Part shown: positions 25,028 through 32,347 of the stretch, piece by piece
Layout: every line of letters starts with the position of its first letter
How positions within the stretch are numbered: position 1 is the stretch's first letter
Assembly (NCBI GenBank): GCA_017461445.1
Contig: JAFTXW010000013.1
Span: forward strand, 1-64,000
Direction of reading: 5' to 3'
DNA from: Oscillospiraceae bacterium
GTDB taxonomy: Bacteria > Bacillota > Clostridia > Oscillospirales > Oscillospiraceae
DNA: 64,000 nt
Notes under the pieces: generated by a model
The model's input: the letters and a program-made list of their open reading frames with translations, nothing else
What the model was told of the DNA's origin: nothing
Database searches by the model: none
Program-made: the position numbers and the translations under genes

Positions 25028-25255
25028 TGTAGGGCGGGGTCATGACCCTGCCGACCAGCTTCCGGTAACTGCATGGTTCCGTATGCTGTAGAAGGTCGCT
25101 AATTTTCCATGTTGCTGCAAACCGTTTGTATGCTGGTTTGCAATTCCGGCTTTCTTTTCAGGAGGATTCTTCGTCACTTTCATCGGCACATTCCGCAACA
25201 CACAAACCGCCCGGTCATCGACACCGGGTCGGCGGGGTCATGCCCCCGCCCTACA
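25028..25255. mobile_element. 228-bp MITE-like element between T-box and ileS
   Basis: The ends 25028-25056 and 25227-25255 are 29-bp inverted repeats that match at 27 positions, beginning TGTAGGGCGGGG. The interior has no reading frame I would trust. No target-site duplication is obvious. The ends belong to the same palindrome family as the other intergenic hairpins in the window. Confidence 0.65.
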
Positions 25256-25286
25256 ACACACTGACAATACAATGGAGGTTATTCCA

Positions 25287-28076
25287 ATGGAATACAAAAA
25301 CACAATCATCACCCCTAAGACCGACTTCCCCATGAAGGCCGGTCTGCCTGCCCGGGAGCCCGGTATGCTGAAACGCTGGGAGGAGCAGGGTCTGTATAAT
25401 GCCATGCTGGAGAAGAACAAGGATCTCCCCCCCTTCGTTCTGCACGACGGCCCTCCCTTCTCCAACGGCTATATCCACATGGGCCACGCCCTGAACAAAA
25501 CCCTGAAGGACTTCATCGTCCGTTCCCACGCCATGATGGGCTACTACACCCCCTATGTCCCCGGCTGGGACAACCACGGCCTGCCCATCGAGCGCGCCAT
25601 CGAGAACTCCAAGAAGAAACTGAACAAGAATATGTCCGTACCCGAATTCCGCAAGGCCTGCGAGGAATTTGCTGAGGACTTCATCCAGAAGCAGATGGGC
25701 GGCTTTAAGCGTCTGGGCGTCGTGGGCGACTGGGAGCATCCCTACCGCACCATGGACAAGCACTTCGAGGCCCAGGAGGTCAAGGTCTTTGGCCGTATGT
25801 TCGACAAGGGCTATATCTACAAGGGCCTGAAGCCTGTCACCTGGTGCCCCTTCTGCGCCACTGCCGTTGCAGAGGCCGACATCGAGTATCAGGACGATCC
25901 CTGTACCTCTGTCTATGTCAAGTTCCCCATGAAGGATGACCTGGGCAAGCTCAGCCAGTTTGATCTGAGCCGTACCTTCTTCGTCATCTGGACCACCACT
26001 ATCTGGACCCTGCCCGGCAACATGGCCATCTGCCTGCATCCCCGGGACACTTACGTTCTGGTGAAGGCCGAAAATGGCGAAACCTACATCATGGCCGAGG
26101 CCCTGATGGAAAAGACCATGAAGATGGGGGGCTTTGAAAGCTACGAGGTTCTGGCCTCCTACCCCGGCCAGTTCTTCGAGAATATGATGGCCCAGCATCC
26201 CTTCATTGACAAGACCTCCCGGCTGGTGAATGCCGAGTACGTCACCATGGATTCCGGTACCGGCTGTGTCCACACCGCTCCTGGCTTCGGTGCTGACGAC
26301 TACCAGACCTGTATGCGCTACGGCATGGAGCTGGTGGTGCCCGTGGACGACTACGGCCGCCACACCGACTACGCAGGCAAGTACGCCGGTCTCAAGACCG
26401 AGGAGAGTAATCCCATCATTCTGGCCGATATGAAGGAAAGCGGCATGCTGTTTGCTTCCGAGAACATCGTCCACTCCTATCCCCACCACGACCGCTGCAA
26501 GAAGCCCGTTATCTTCCGTGCCACTCCCCAGTGGTTCTGCTCTGTGGAATCCTTCAAGGAGCAGGCCATCGCCGCCATTGAGAACGTGGAGTGGTTCCCT
26601 GCCTGGGGCGAGGACCGCATGGTCAGCATGATCCGGGAGCGTGCCGACTGGTGTATCTCCCGTCAGCGCCGCTGGGGTCTGCCTATCCCCGTGTTCTACT
26701 GCAAAGACTGCGGCAAGCCCGTTTCCACCCCCGAGTCCATCGCCAAGATCTCCGCGCTGTTCGACGAGCACGGCTCCAACATCTGGTTCGAGAAGGAAGC
26801 CATGGAGCTGGTTCCCGAGGGCTTCACCTGCCCCCACTGCGGCGGCAAGGAATTTGACAAGGAAAAGGACACCCTGGACTGCTGGTTCGATTCCGGCTCC
26901 ACCCACTACGCCTCCCTGATGCACCGGACCCCCGAGCTGTGGCCCGCCACTGTGTATATCGAGGGTGCCGACCAGTACCGCGGCTGGTTCCAGTCCTCTC
27001 TGCTGACCTCCGTCGGCGCGCTGGATCAGGGCGCACCCTTCAAGCAGGTGCTGACTCACGGCTGGACCGTTGACGGTCAGGGCCGGGCCATGCACAAGTC
27101 CCTGGGCAACGGCGTGGATCCCGCCGACCTCATTAAGGACTTTGGCGCAGACATCGTCCGTCTGTGGGCCGGTTCCTCCGACTATCATGCCGATGTTCGC
27201 TGCTCCAAGGAGATCTTCAAGCAGATCGCCCAGAACTACCTGAAGTTCCGCAACACCGCCCGCTACTGCCTGGGCAACCTGAACGAGTTCGACCCCAACA
27301 ACCTGGTTCCCGCCGATCAGATGGAGGAACTGGACAAGTGGGCCCTGACCAAGCTAGATGCCCTGGTCAAGACCTGCCGCAAGGCCTATATGGGCTACGA
27401 ATACCACAATGTATCCCACGCCATCAACGACTTCTGCGTGGTGGAGCTGAGCTCCTTCTATCTGGATATCATCAAGGACCGCCTGTACTGCGAGGAGAAG
27501 AACGGCCTGCGCCGCCGCTCCGCTCAGACCGCCCTGTTCCTGATCCTGGATGCCATGGCAAAGCTGTTCGCACCTATCCTGGCCTTCACTTGCGACGAGA
27601 TCTGGCAGTCCATGCCCCACCGCGAGTGTGACGATGCCCGGAACGTGCTGCTGAACCAGATGCCTGAGGACTTTGCCGCCTACGCACTGGATGACGCTGC
27701 CATGGAGAAGTGGGCCACCGTCATGAAGCTGCGCCAGGATGTCAACGGCGTTCTGGAGAAGGCCCGCGCTGACAAGCGTATTGGTAAGGCTCTGGAAGCC
27801 CATGTGTCCCTGGAGACCGCAGACGAGGCTCTGAAGGCCGCCTGCGAGGGTCTGAACCTGGCCGAGATCTGTATCGTTTCCGCCTGCGACTGGGCTGCCG
27901 CCGAAGAAGGCGCGGAGGTTGCCGCCGGTACCAATTTCCCCCAGCTGACCATCGGTGTTTCCGAGGCCAAGGGCGAAAAGTGCCCCCGCTGCTGGATGCA
28001 CAGCGAAAACGCCAACGCCGAAGGCCTCTGCCCCCGCTGCGCAAGTGTTGTCGCCAAGCTGGATATCGAGCTGTAA
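25287..28076 (+). CDS. ileS: Isoleucyl-tRNA synthetase
   Basis: A class I synthetase of 929 residues with HIGH motif HMGH at 64-67, KMSKS variant AMHKS at 601-605, the CP1 editing domain between, and a C-terminal zinc knuckle with C899, C902, C915 and C918. This is the bacterial type 1 architecture. ATG 25287 has GGAGG upstream; the in-frame start 25272 overlaps that site. Expression is governed by the T-box leader. Confidence 0.97.
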   Translation: MEYKNTIITPKTDFPMKAGLPAREPGMLKRWEEQGLYNAMLEKNKDLPPFVLHDGPPFSNGYIHMGHALNKTLKDFIVRSHAMMGYYTPYVPGWDNHGLPIERAIENSKKKLNKNMSVPEFRKACEEFAEDFIQKQMGGFKRLGVVGDWEHPYRTMDKHFEAQEVKVFGRMFDKGYIYKGLKPVTWCPFCATAVAEADIEYQDDPCTSVYVKFPMKDDLGKLSQFDLSRTFFVIWTTTIWTLPGNMAICLHPRDTYVLVKAENGETYIMAEALMEKTMKMGGFESYEVLASYPGQFFENMMAQHPFIDKTSRLVNAEYVTMDSGTGCVHTAPGFGADDYQTCMRYGMELVVPVDDYGRHTDYAGKYAGLKTEESNPIILADMKESGMLFASENIVHSYPHHDRCKKPVIFRATPQWFCSVESFKEQAIAAIENVEWFPAWGEDRMVSMIRERADWCISRQRRWGLPIPVFYCKDCGKPVSTPESIAKISALFDEHGSNIWFEKEAMELVPEGFTCPHCGGKEFDKEKDTLDCWFDSGSTHYASLMHRTPELWPATVYIEGADQYRGWFQSSLLTSVGALDQGAPFKQVLTHGWTVDGQGRAMHKSLGNGVDPADLIKDFGADIVRLWAGSSDYHADVRCSKEIFKQIAQNYLKFRNTARYCLGNLNEFDPNNLVPADQMEELDKWALTKLDALVKTCRKAYMGYEYHNVSHAINDFCVVELSSFYLDIIKDRLYCEEKNGLRRRSAQTALFLILDAMAKLFAPILAFTCDEIWQSMPHRECDDARNVLLNQMPEDFAAYALDDAAMEKWATVMKLRQDVNGVLEKARADKRIGKALEAHVSLETADEALKAACEGLNLAEICIVSACDWAAAEEGAEVAAGTNFPQLTIGVSEAKGEKCPRCWMHSENANAEGLCPRCASVVAKLDIEL

Positions 28077-28085
28077 TGTACCCCC

Positions 28086-28115
28086 TACCCGCCGGCCCTC
28101 AAGGGCTGGCGGGTA
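28086..28115 (+). terminator. Hairpin after ileS
   Basis: TACCCGCC and GGCGGGTA pair and continue through GCCC/GGGC to a TCAA loop. There is no proper T run, so termination may be weak. Confidence 0.5.
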
Positions 28116-28172
28116 CCCTTCCGGGGCTGAATTTGCTGCCGCAAAAATTTTTAGAAAAATGAAAAATAATGC

Positions 28173-28200
28173 TTGACAAATCAGAATCCCGTGCTATAAT
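28173..28200 (+). promoter_or_regulatory. tRNA operon promoter
   Basis: Consensus TTGACA at 28173-28178 and TATAAT at 28195-28200, 16 bases apart, 20 bases upstream of tRNA-Thr. Confidence 0.85.
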
Positions 28201-28220
28201 AAGCTCGTTCGGTTCGAGAC

Positions 28221-28296
28221 GCCGGTATAGCTCAGTTGGTAGAGCAACTGATTTGTAATCAGTAGGTCGGGGGTTCGAGTCCGTCTACCGGCTCCA
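28221..28296 (+). tRNA. tRNA-Thr (anticodon TGT)
   Basis: A full cloverleaf of 76 bases with acceptor stem GCCGGTA/TACCGGC, anticodon loop TTTGTAA (TGT), T arm GGTTCGAGT and encoded CCA. Confidence 0.96.
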
Positions 28297-28315
28297 ATCG
28301 AGCCTAACTAAATAT

Positions 28316-28400
28316 GGGGGAGTTCCCGAGTGGCCAAAGGGGACAGACTGTAAATCTGCTGCGTTTCGCTTCGATGGTTCGAATCCGTCCTCCCCCACCA
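28316..28400 (+). tRNA. tRNA-Tyr (anticodon GTA)
   Basis: A class II tRNA of 85 bases with a long variable arm, acceptor stem GGGGGAG/CTCCCCC, anticodon loop CTGTAAA (GTA) and encoded CCA. Cotranscribed with tRNA-Thr. Confidence 0.95.
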
Positions 28401-28433
28401 AAAATCCTGAATGCGAGAGCGTTCAGGATTTTT
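28401..28433 (+). terminator. Terminator of the tRNA operon
   Basis: AAAATCCTGAA pairs with TTCAGGATTTT; the loop side carries GCGAGAGC. The T run continues to 28433. Confidence 0.85.
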
Positions 28434-28520
28434 ACTTTTTACCTCTTCACTATTCACTCTTCACTAAAAAACGCATTCAGGATTTTTGAAAGTAATAAGT
28501 AATAGTGAAGAGTGAATAAG
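28434..28520. repeat. TTCACTA-word inverted element, copy 1
   Basis: ATTCACTCTTCACTA (28452-28466) is matched by TAGTGAAGAGTGAAT (28503-28517). Between the arms lies a second copy of the terminator's 3' half, TTCAGGATTTTT (28476-28487; first copy 28422-28433). The sister element is at 29499-29584. Confidence 0.75.
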
Positions 28521-28582
28521 TATATTGCAAAACCAACATTTCGTCTCTATAATAGGATTATCCTTTTTGTGAGGTGATCATT

Positions 28583-28930
28583 ATGGCAGATAGTCCCTTA
28601 TTGACGAAATCCAAGTCTTTTTCTTTAGAAATTATTCGTGTATGCAATGAGATCAAGCGAAGCCAAAAGGAAAGCATTTTAACCAATCAGCTTGTCCGCT
28701 CTGGGACAAGTATTGGTGCAAACATTCGTGAAGCTTTCTATGCACACAGCAAAGCGGACTTTATTGCCAAGTTACAGATTGCATTGAAGGAATGTTCCGA
28801 AAGCGAGTATTGGCTGGAATTGTTGATTGAGAGTGGCTATTATGGTGATAAGACCATCCTTGATAGATGTATTGAAATTAAGAGAATTCTTGTTTCTTCG
28901 ATCAATACAGCAAAAGCAAAGGAGAAATAA
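28583..28930 (+). CDS. Four-helix bundle protein (23S rRNA intervening-sequence family)
   Basis: A 115-residue all-helical protein with the family pattern NQLVRSGTSIGANIREA and CSESEYWLELL. The family was first seen encoded in intervening sequences of 23S rRNA genes but is common as free-standing genes of unknown function, often near mobile DNA. ATG 28583 follows GAGGT by seven bases. It is AT-richer than the core genes. Confidence 0.88.
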   Translation: MADSPLLTKSKSFSLEIIRVCNEIKRSQKESILTNQLVRSGTSIGANIREAFYAHSKADFIAKLQIALKECSESEYWLELLIESGYYGDKTILDRCIEIKRILVSSINTAKAKEK

Positions 28931-28932
28931 CC

Positions 28933-29316
28933 ATGTCACTATTGGATAAATTATTCCCCAAGAAGCAGCACGTTTGCCACCGCAAAATGCCCACCTGGGA
29001 AGAAATCGTCGATCATATGCAAGGCAAGGAACTATCCTTCTTTGCTGATACCATCGTGCGTATTATCGTATCTAAGAACAGAGCTAAGAGGATCATTATT
29101 CTCCAAAGCGATCATGGATACTACAAAACAGTATATGAGGAAATCCGTGTTTGGGATGAAGATGAATGGAATTACTTTTGCAACGACCCCGACAGGTATC
29201 CCGCATATTGGGAGCCGGTAGCTTCATCAATCAACAGCAAATCTTTCTATGGTACGGAAGATGATGCAATTAAGGCAGTTACCGATTCGCATGAATATAA
29301 AACGTATTTTGTATGA
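28933..29316 (+). CDS. Unknown small protein
   Basis: A soluble protein of 127 residues that I do not recognise. It begins two bases after the four-helix bundle gene, so both are one transcript. It has no signal or membrane segment, and the C-terminal half is rich in aromatic and acidic residues (WDEDEWNYF). Confidence 0.65.
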   Translation: MSLLDKLFPKKQHVCHRKMPTWEEIVDHMQGKELSFFADTIVRIIVSKNRAKRIIILQSDHGYYKTVYEEIRVWDEDEWNYFCNDPDRYPAYWEPVASSINSKSFYGTEDDAIKAVTDSHEYKTYFV

Positions 29317-29460
29317 TATCTGCTATGCAAATCATTTTGGCCAACCTTTGTTTTTAGTTTCAAAAGTTCCTGTCTTTATGGAATTATCATGTTTTTTGAA
29401 TTTTTGATTCTGATTTATACCTAAATGCTTCTTCGGAGATTCATTTTAGCCAGGCTTGCC

Positions 29461-29498
29461 AAAAATCGCCAAGCTTCGACAGAAGTTTGGCGATTTTT
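29461..29498 (+). terminator. Terminator after the 28933-29316 gene
   Basis: AAAAATCGCCAA and TTGGCGATTTTT form the base of a long stem continued by CTTC/GAAG around GACA. The A and T runs allow termination in both directions. Confidence 0.85.
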
Positions 29499-29584
29499 AC
29501 TTCTTCACTACTACCTATTCACTCTTCACTAAATCCAGCAGGCGATTTTTGGAAGTAATAAGTAATAGTGAATAGTGAATAAGT
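29499..29584. repeat. TTCACTA-word inverted element, copy 2
   Basis: TATTCACTCTTCACTA ahead of 29531 faces TAGTGAATAGTGAATA before 29584. As in copy 1, the centre holds a second copy of the adjacent terminator's 3' end, GGCGATTTTT (29541-29550; first copy 29489-29498). Confidence 0.75.
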
Positions 29585-29604
29585 GTTACCGGAAAACAGT
29601 GTGA

Positions 29605-29973
29605 TCATTGCTCGTCCTTATGGTCATAACGAACCAACTGAGGCTGACCTGTGGGACTAATATAAAAAGTTATTGTTTCCAGTCCGTATGGCGGATTATG
29701 AGGACCTTGGAAGGTCTCAACCTGTATGACGACTTCATGGCCCTGTGAATCTGAGACCTTTCGGATACTGAGGATCTCCGGATGCCAAAACTGTGTGGGT
29801 TCTCCGTAATGCTCCGCAACAGCTGCGGCGGTAGGCTGGTACAAAAGGTCCAGGATGACCTGTTCCGCCGCATCCACAGATATTTCCTCTTTTGAATCAA
29901 CCGCTGCGGCTGTTGTCAGCATAATGAATCCCAGCATGATGATTCCAATTGTTAATGCAGTAATTCTACGCAT
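29605..29973 (-). CDS. Secreted DUF3888-like protein
   Basis: A protein of 122 residues with a signal peptide over about 1-25 (MRRITALTIGIIMLGFIML). The mature part has HNPPYGLETITFYI preceded by VQVETFQG, the pattern of the DUF3888 family of small exported Firmicutes proteins of unknown function. ATG 29973 follows AGGGGTG; the longer frame to 30036 has no ribosome site. Confidence 0.7.
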   Translation of the reverse strand: MRRITALTIGIIMLGFIMLTTAAAVDSKEEISVDAAEQVILDLLYQPTAAAVAEHYGEPTQFWHPEILSIRKVSDSQGHEVVIQVETFQGPHNPPYGLETITFYISPTGQPQLVRYDHKDEQ

Positions 29974-30153
29974 AATTACACCCCTAAATAGGATGCGACC
30001 TTTTCTGCACTCTATATACATTTCGTTCAAACACAAAATTCACCATTTTTTGAGAAGTTCAAATACTGAAATATCCTTGCGGCTCTATGCATTTCCGTTC
30101 TTTCTGTCCTCAAAAACTTAGTCAAAAATATACATTAGGTTCAATACTGCCAG

Positions 30154-30186
30154 AAAAAGTCCGAATGCTTTGCATTCGGACTTTTT
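30154..30186. terminator. Perfect 15-bp bidirectional terminator-like hairpin
   Basis: AAAAAGTCCGAATGC and GCATTCGGACTTTTT pair across TTT. It stands at the left edge of hairpin array 2, in the gap between two minus-strand genes. Confidence 0.8.
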
Positions 30187-30355
30187 CAGTTAAGTGCGCC
30201 TTGCGGCGCGTGAAGTTGCTGGCGCAAGGAAGTGATGCTTCGCATCGCGAAGTTTCTGCGGAAGCGGGTGGCGCACTTACCTTCACTTTGTGCGAAGCAC
30301 AAAACTTCACTATGGCGATAGCCATAACTTCACATCCGCGAAGTGGATACCTCGC
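30187..30355. repeat. Hairpin array 2 (linker word ACTTCAC)
   Basis: Right arm: TTTGTGC-GAA-GCACAAA (30287-30303), TATGGC-GATA-GCCATA (30311-30326) and ATCCGC-GAA-GTGGAT (30334-30348), joined by ACTTCAC at 30304 and 30327 with variants at the ends. Left arm: GCGCC-TTGC-GGCGC (30196-30209), a degenerate unit, GATGC-TTC-GCATC (30233-30245) and further units, with linkers GTGAAGTT and GCGAAGTT, i.e. the reverse complement. TAAGTGCGCC (30191-30200) and GGCGCACTTA (30270-30279) form an outer 10-bp stem. The rest of the 373-bp gap (30037-30409) holds two terminator-like hairpins and no gene. Confidence 0.8.
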
Positions 30356-30365
30356 TAATCATTTT

Positions 30366-30400
30366 AAGGGCCGGTACGGTATTGAACTGCACCGGCCCTT
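30366..30400. terminator. Hairpin after the 30410-31105 gene
   Basis: AAGGGCCGGT and ACCGGCCCTT form a 10-bp stem over a 15-base loop, ten bases beyond the stop of the minus-strand gene. No long T run on the minus strand. Confidence 0.5.
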
Positions 30401-30409
30401 TTGGTATAG

Positions 30410-31105
30410 TTAAGTGAATTGGTCAATGATTCTGACTTCGCCTGTATCAACATCTTCAAAGATGAAGTGCGTATAAAGAGTCTGCGCATACTCTTTACCC
30501 TTTTTCCGCTTCTGCTCTACAAAGCGCATCGGTTTCCCGCTGGGCGAGATCGGCCATTCTGCATCCTGAACCCAGTGGGGATATTTCTTTCCCGCAAGGG
30601 GAAATAAGGCCTTGATCTTTTCTTTATACAGCCTTATCCGTCTAGTTTTGCTCAATCCTGCCGGAATTTCTTCCAACAGTTCATCTAGAAAATGATCCAC
30701 CTCGGGGCCGCCAATATATTGCGGACAGGCATCAAGCATGAAGCAAAACTTTTCGTCTAATGTCTTGTCAACAGCAATTGCGTCGTCTGGAAATGCCGTC
30801 GTGATCACTCGCGAAAATAAACTATGTACATTCAGATATCGCCCCAACCTTGAACGACTTCCCTGCCCTTCATAAACGTAAACCTGGATCTGTAGTTTCG
30901 CATTAAATGGATGTTCTATCGGAGGATGGCATACATAAAAATCCTTGCCTATTTCTGTCTGTGTGGTATAGGTTTTGAATTTGGGATCTGCAATTTTCGT
31001 CAGCCATTCCAGCAATTCCGGTCTTTCTTCTGTCTGCTTGAGCATTTCGGATACACTGATTTTCCCCTCAGCAAAGTCAACCCAGTACTTTTTCATTTCA
31101 TCCAT
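30410..31105 (-). CDS. Unknown conserved protein
   Basis: A soluble protein of 231 residues from ATG 31105, which follows GGGGGAAG by five bases; the in-frame ATG 31126 has no site. I do not recognise a named family. The features are an acidic N-terminus (FAEGKISVSEMLKQTEERPE), a central KLQIQVYVYEGQ and a C-terminal WPISPSGKPMRFVEQKR and FEDVDTGEVRIIDQF. It is AT-rich relative to the core and lies in an accessory stretch. Confidence 0.7.
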   Translation of the reverse strand: MDEMKKYWVDFAEGKISVSEMLKQTEERPELLEWLTKIADPKFKTYTTQTEIGKDFYVCHPPIEHPFNAKLQIQVYVYEGQGSRSRLGRYLNVHSLFSRVITTAFPDDAIAVDKTLDEKFCFMLDACPQYIGGPEVDHFLDELLEEIPAGLSKTRRIRLYKEKIKALFPLAGKKYPHWVQDAEWPISPSGKPMRFVEQKRKKGKEYAQTLYTHFIFEDVDTGEVRIIDQFT

Positions 31106-31189
31106 ACACGCTTCCCCCATGTACATGATGTTTTATTATAGCAGATACATTACGTTAAAGCAAGACAACGTGAGTGCGTTGAAAACCGC

Positions 31190-32113
31190 TTAGCTTTGTC
31201 TCAGCTTCTCCCTGCAACTTTCCGCCATTTTCCTTGGCCACTCTTTTTCCACGATCAGGCCCCTTCTGTCCAGCTCGGCGGCCAGGGCTTCCCAGATTTC
31301 GGCGGCTTTTTTGTAGTCACCCAGCTCCTCATAGCAGAAGCCCATGGAGTAGCTGGCATCCAGATATATGCTGTCCAGTTCCAGGGCCTTTTGCCAGTGG
31401 GCGAAGGCTTCCTCGTAGCGTTTCAGACTGCGGCAGGCGTCGCCTGCGTAGATGTGCAGGGCTGCGCGGTTGGGAAAGCGGGCGATACCCTCCCGTGCCG
31501 TCGCCAGGGCCTGCTCCGCCTGGCCCGCAAAGTAGTGGGCGGCGGCGCAGAGGAGCCAGCGCTGGGCATCCGCCGGGTCGGCCTCCAGCTCCCGGCGGCA
31601 GCGCTCCGCCTCCTCCCTGCCCCGGCCCAGGTCGCACATAAGGGCAAGCTTTTGCTGGGCGGCGGAGTAGCGCACATGCTCCGGGGCCTCCGGGCTCTCC
31701 ATGGCCTGCTCCAGCTTCCGCTGGGCCTGGGAGGCGGAAAGCTTCATCATGTAGTGGTACAGCACGCCCCAGGCCCGCAGATCGTCGGCAGTCCGCTCGC
31801 TGGGGGCTATGCGGGAAAATTCCTGCTCTGCCGCCAGAAAATCCTCCGTCCGGCCGGAAGCCTCATACACCGCCAGCAGCCGCTGGGCGTAGCTGGGATA
31901 GGCGCGGGCCTCCTCCCGGTACAGGTCATCCACCGTCACGCCGTACATCCGGGCGATTTGGGGCAGCAGCATCACATCCGGCAGGGTCGTGCCGCACTCC
32001 CACCGGGACACGGCCTGGCCGCTGACCCCCAGCTTTTCCGCCGCCTGCTCCTGGGTCAGCCCCTTCTCCTGCCGCAGCTGCCGTAAATTTCGAGAAAAAG
32101 ATACGCTGTTCAT
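31190..32113 (-). CDS. XRE-family regulator with C-terminal TPR
   Basis: A cytoplasmic DNA-binding protein of 307 residues. The N-terminal HTH (QEKGLTQEQAAEKLGVSGQ, then AVSRWECGTTLPD) is followed by TPR-type helices to the end (YAGDACRSLKRYEEAFAHW). GAGGAGG precedes the start. The promoter and a palindrome AGAAGCTTCT upstream are shared with the XRE gene at 42411, which suggests autoregulation or cross-regulation. The target is unknown. Confidence 0.9.
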   Translation of the reverse strand: MNSVSFSRNLRQLRQEKGLTQEQAAEKLGVSGQAVSRWECGTTLPDVMLLPQIARMYGVTVDDLYREEARAYPSYAQRLLAVYEASGRTEDFLAAEQEFSRIAPSERTADDLRAWGVLYHYMMKLSASQAQRKLEQAMESPEAPEHVRYSAAQQKLALMCDLGRGREEAERCRRELEADPADAQRWLLCAAAHYFAGQAEQALATAREGIARFPNRAALHIYAGDACRSLKRYEEAFAHWQKALELDSIYLDASYSMGFCYEELGDYKKAAEIWEALAAELDRRGLIVEKEWPRKMAESCREKLRQS

Positions 32114-32207
32114 CCTGAATCCTCCTCATTTCAATCATCGATTCCAGCCTTTGCAGATTCCTGCAAAACAGCTCATGGTTCATGGTTTTCTCCTGTGGTA
32201 TCAATTT

Positions 32208-32252
32208 AGAAGCTTCTGGGAGGATTATACCGTGGATGGGATTCGATGTACA
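32208..32252 (-). promoter_or_regulatory. Promoter and palindromic operator of the 31190-32113 XRE gene
   Basis: On the minus strand TGTACA (plus 32247-32252) and TATAAT (plus 32224-32229) are 17 bases apart. The palindrome AGAAGCTTCT (32208-32217) lies just after the -10, near the start of transcription. The block from GGTATAATC to AGAAGCTTCTAA recurs at 42363-42388. Confidence 0.65.
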
Positions 32253-32301
32253 GGTCTTGTTTTGCGAGGGAACTATTAAAAAGTGAGGATTGGTGTTTTG
32301 C

Positions 32302-32329
32302 TTGCAAAGCGGCGGATTTCTGGTATACT
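32302..32329 (+). promoter_or_regulatory. Promoter of the phosphodiesterase gene
   Basis: TTGCAA at 32302-32307 and TATACT at 32324-32329, 16 bases apart; GAGGTGA and the start codon follow. Confidence 0.65.
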
Positions 32330-32347
32330 GAAAGCGAGGTGAACCGT

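Noticed and set aside
24785-25255. Protein-coding frames in the ileS leader and element
   Set aside because: Short frames exist but lack ribosome sites and overlap the riboswitch and inverted repeats.
28314-28502. Open frame across tRNA-Tyr
   Set aside because: It covers the tRNA and its terminator; the cloverleaf explains the sequence.
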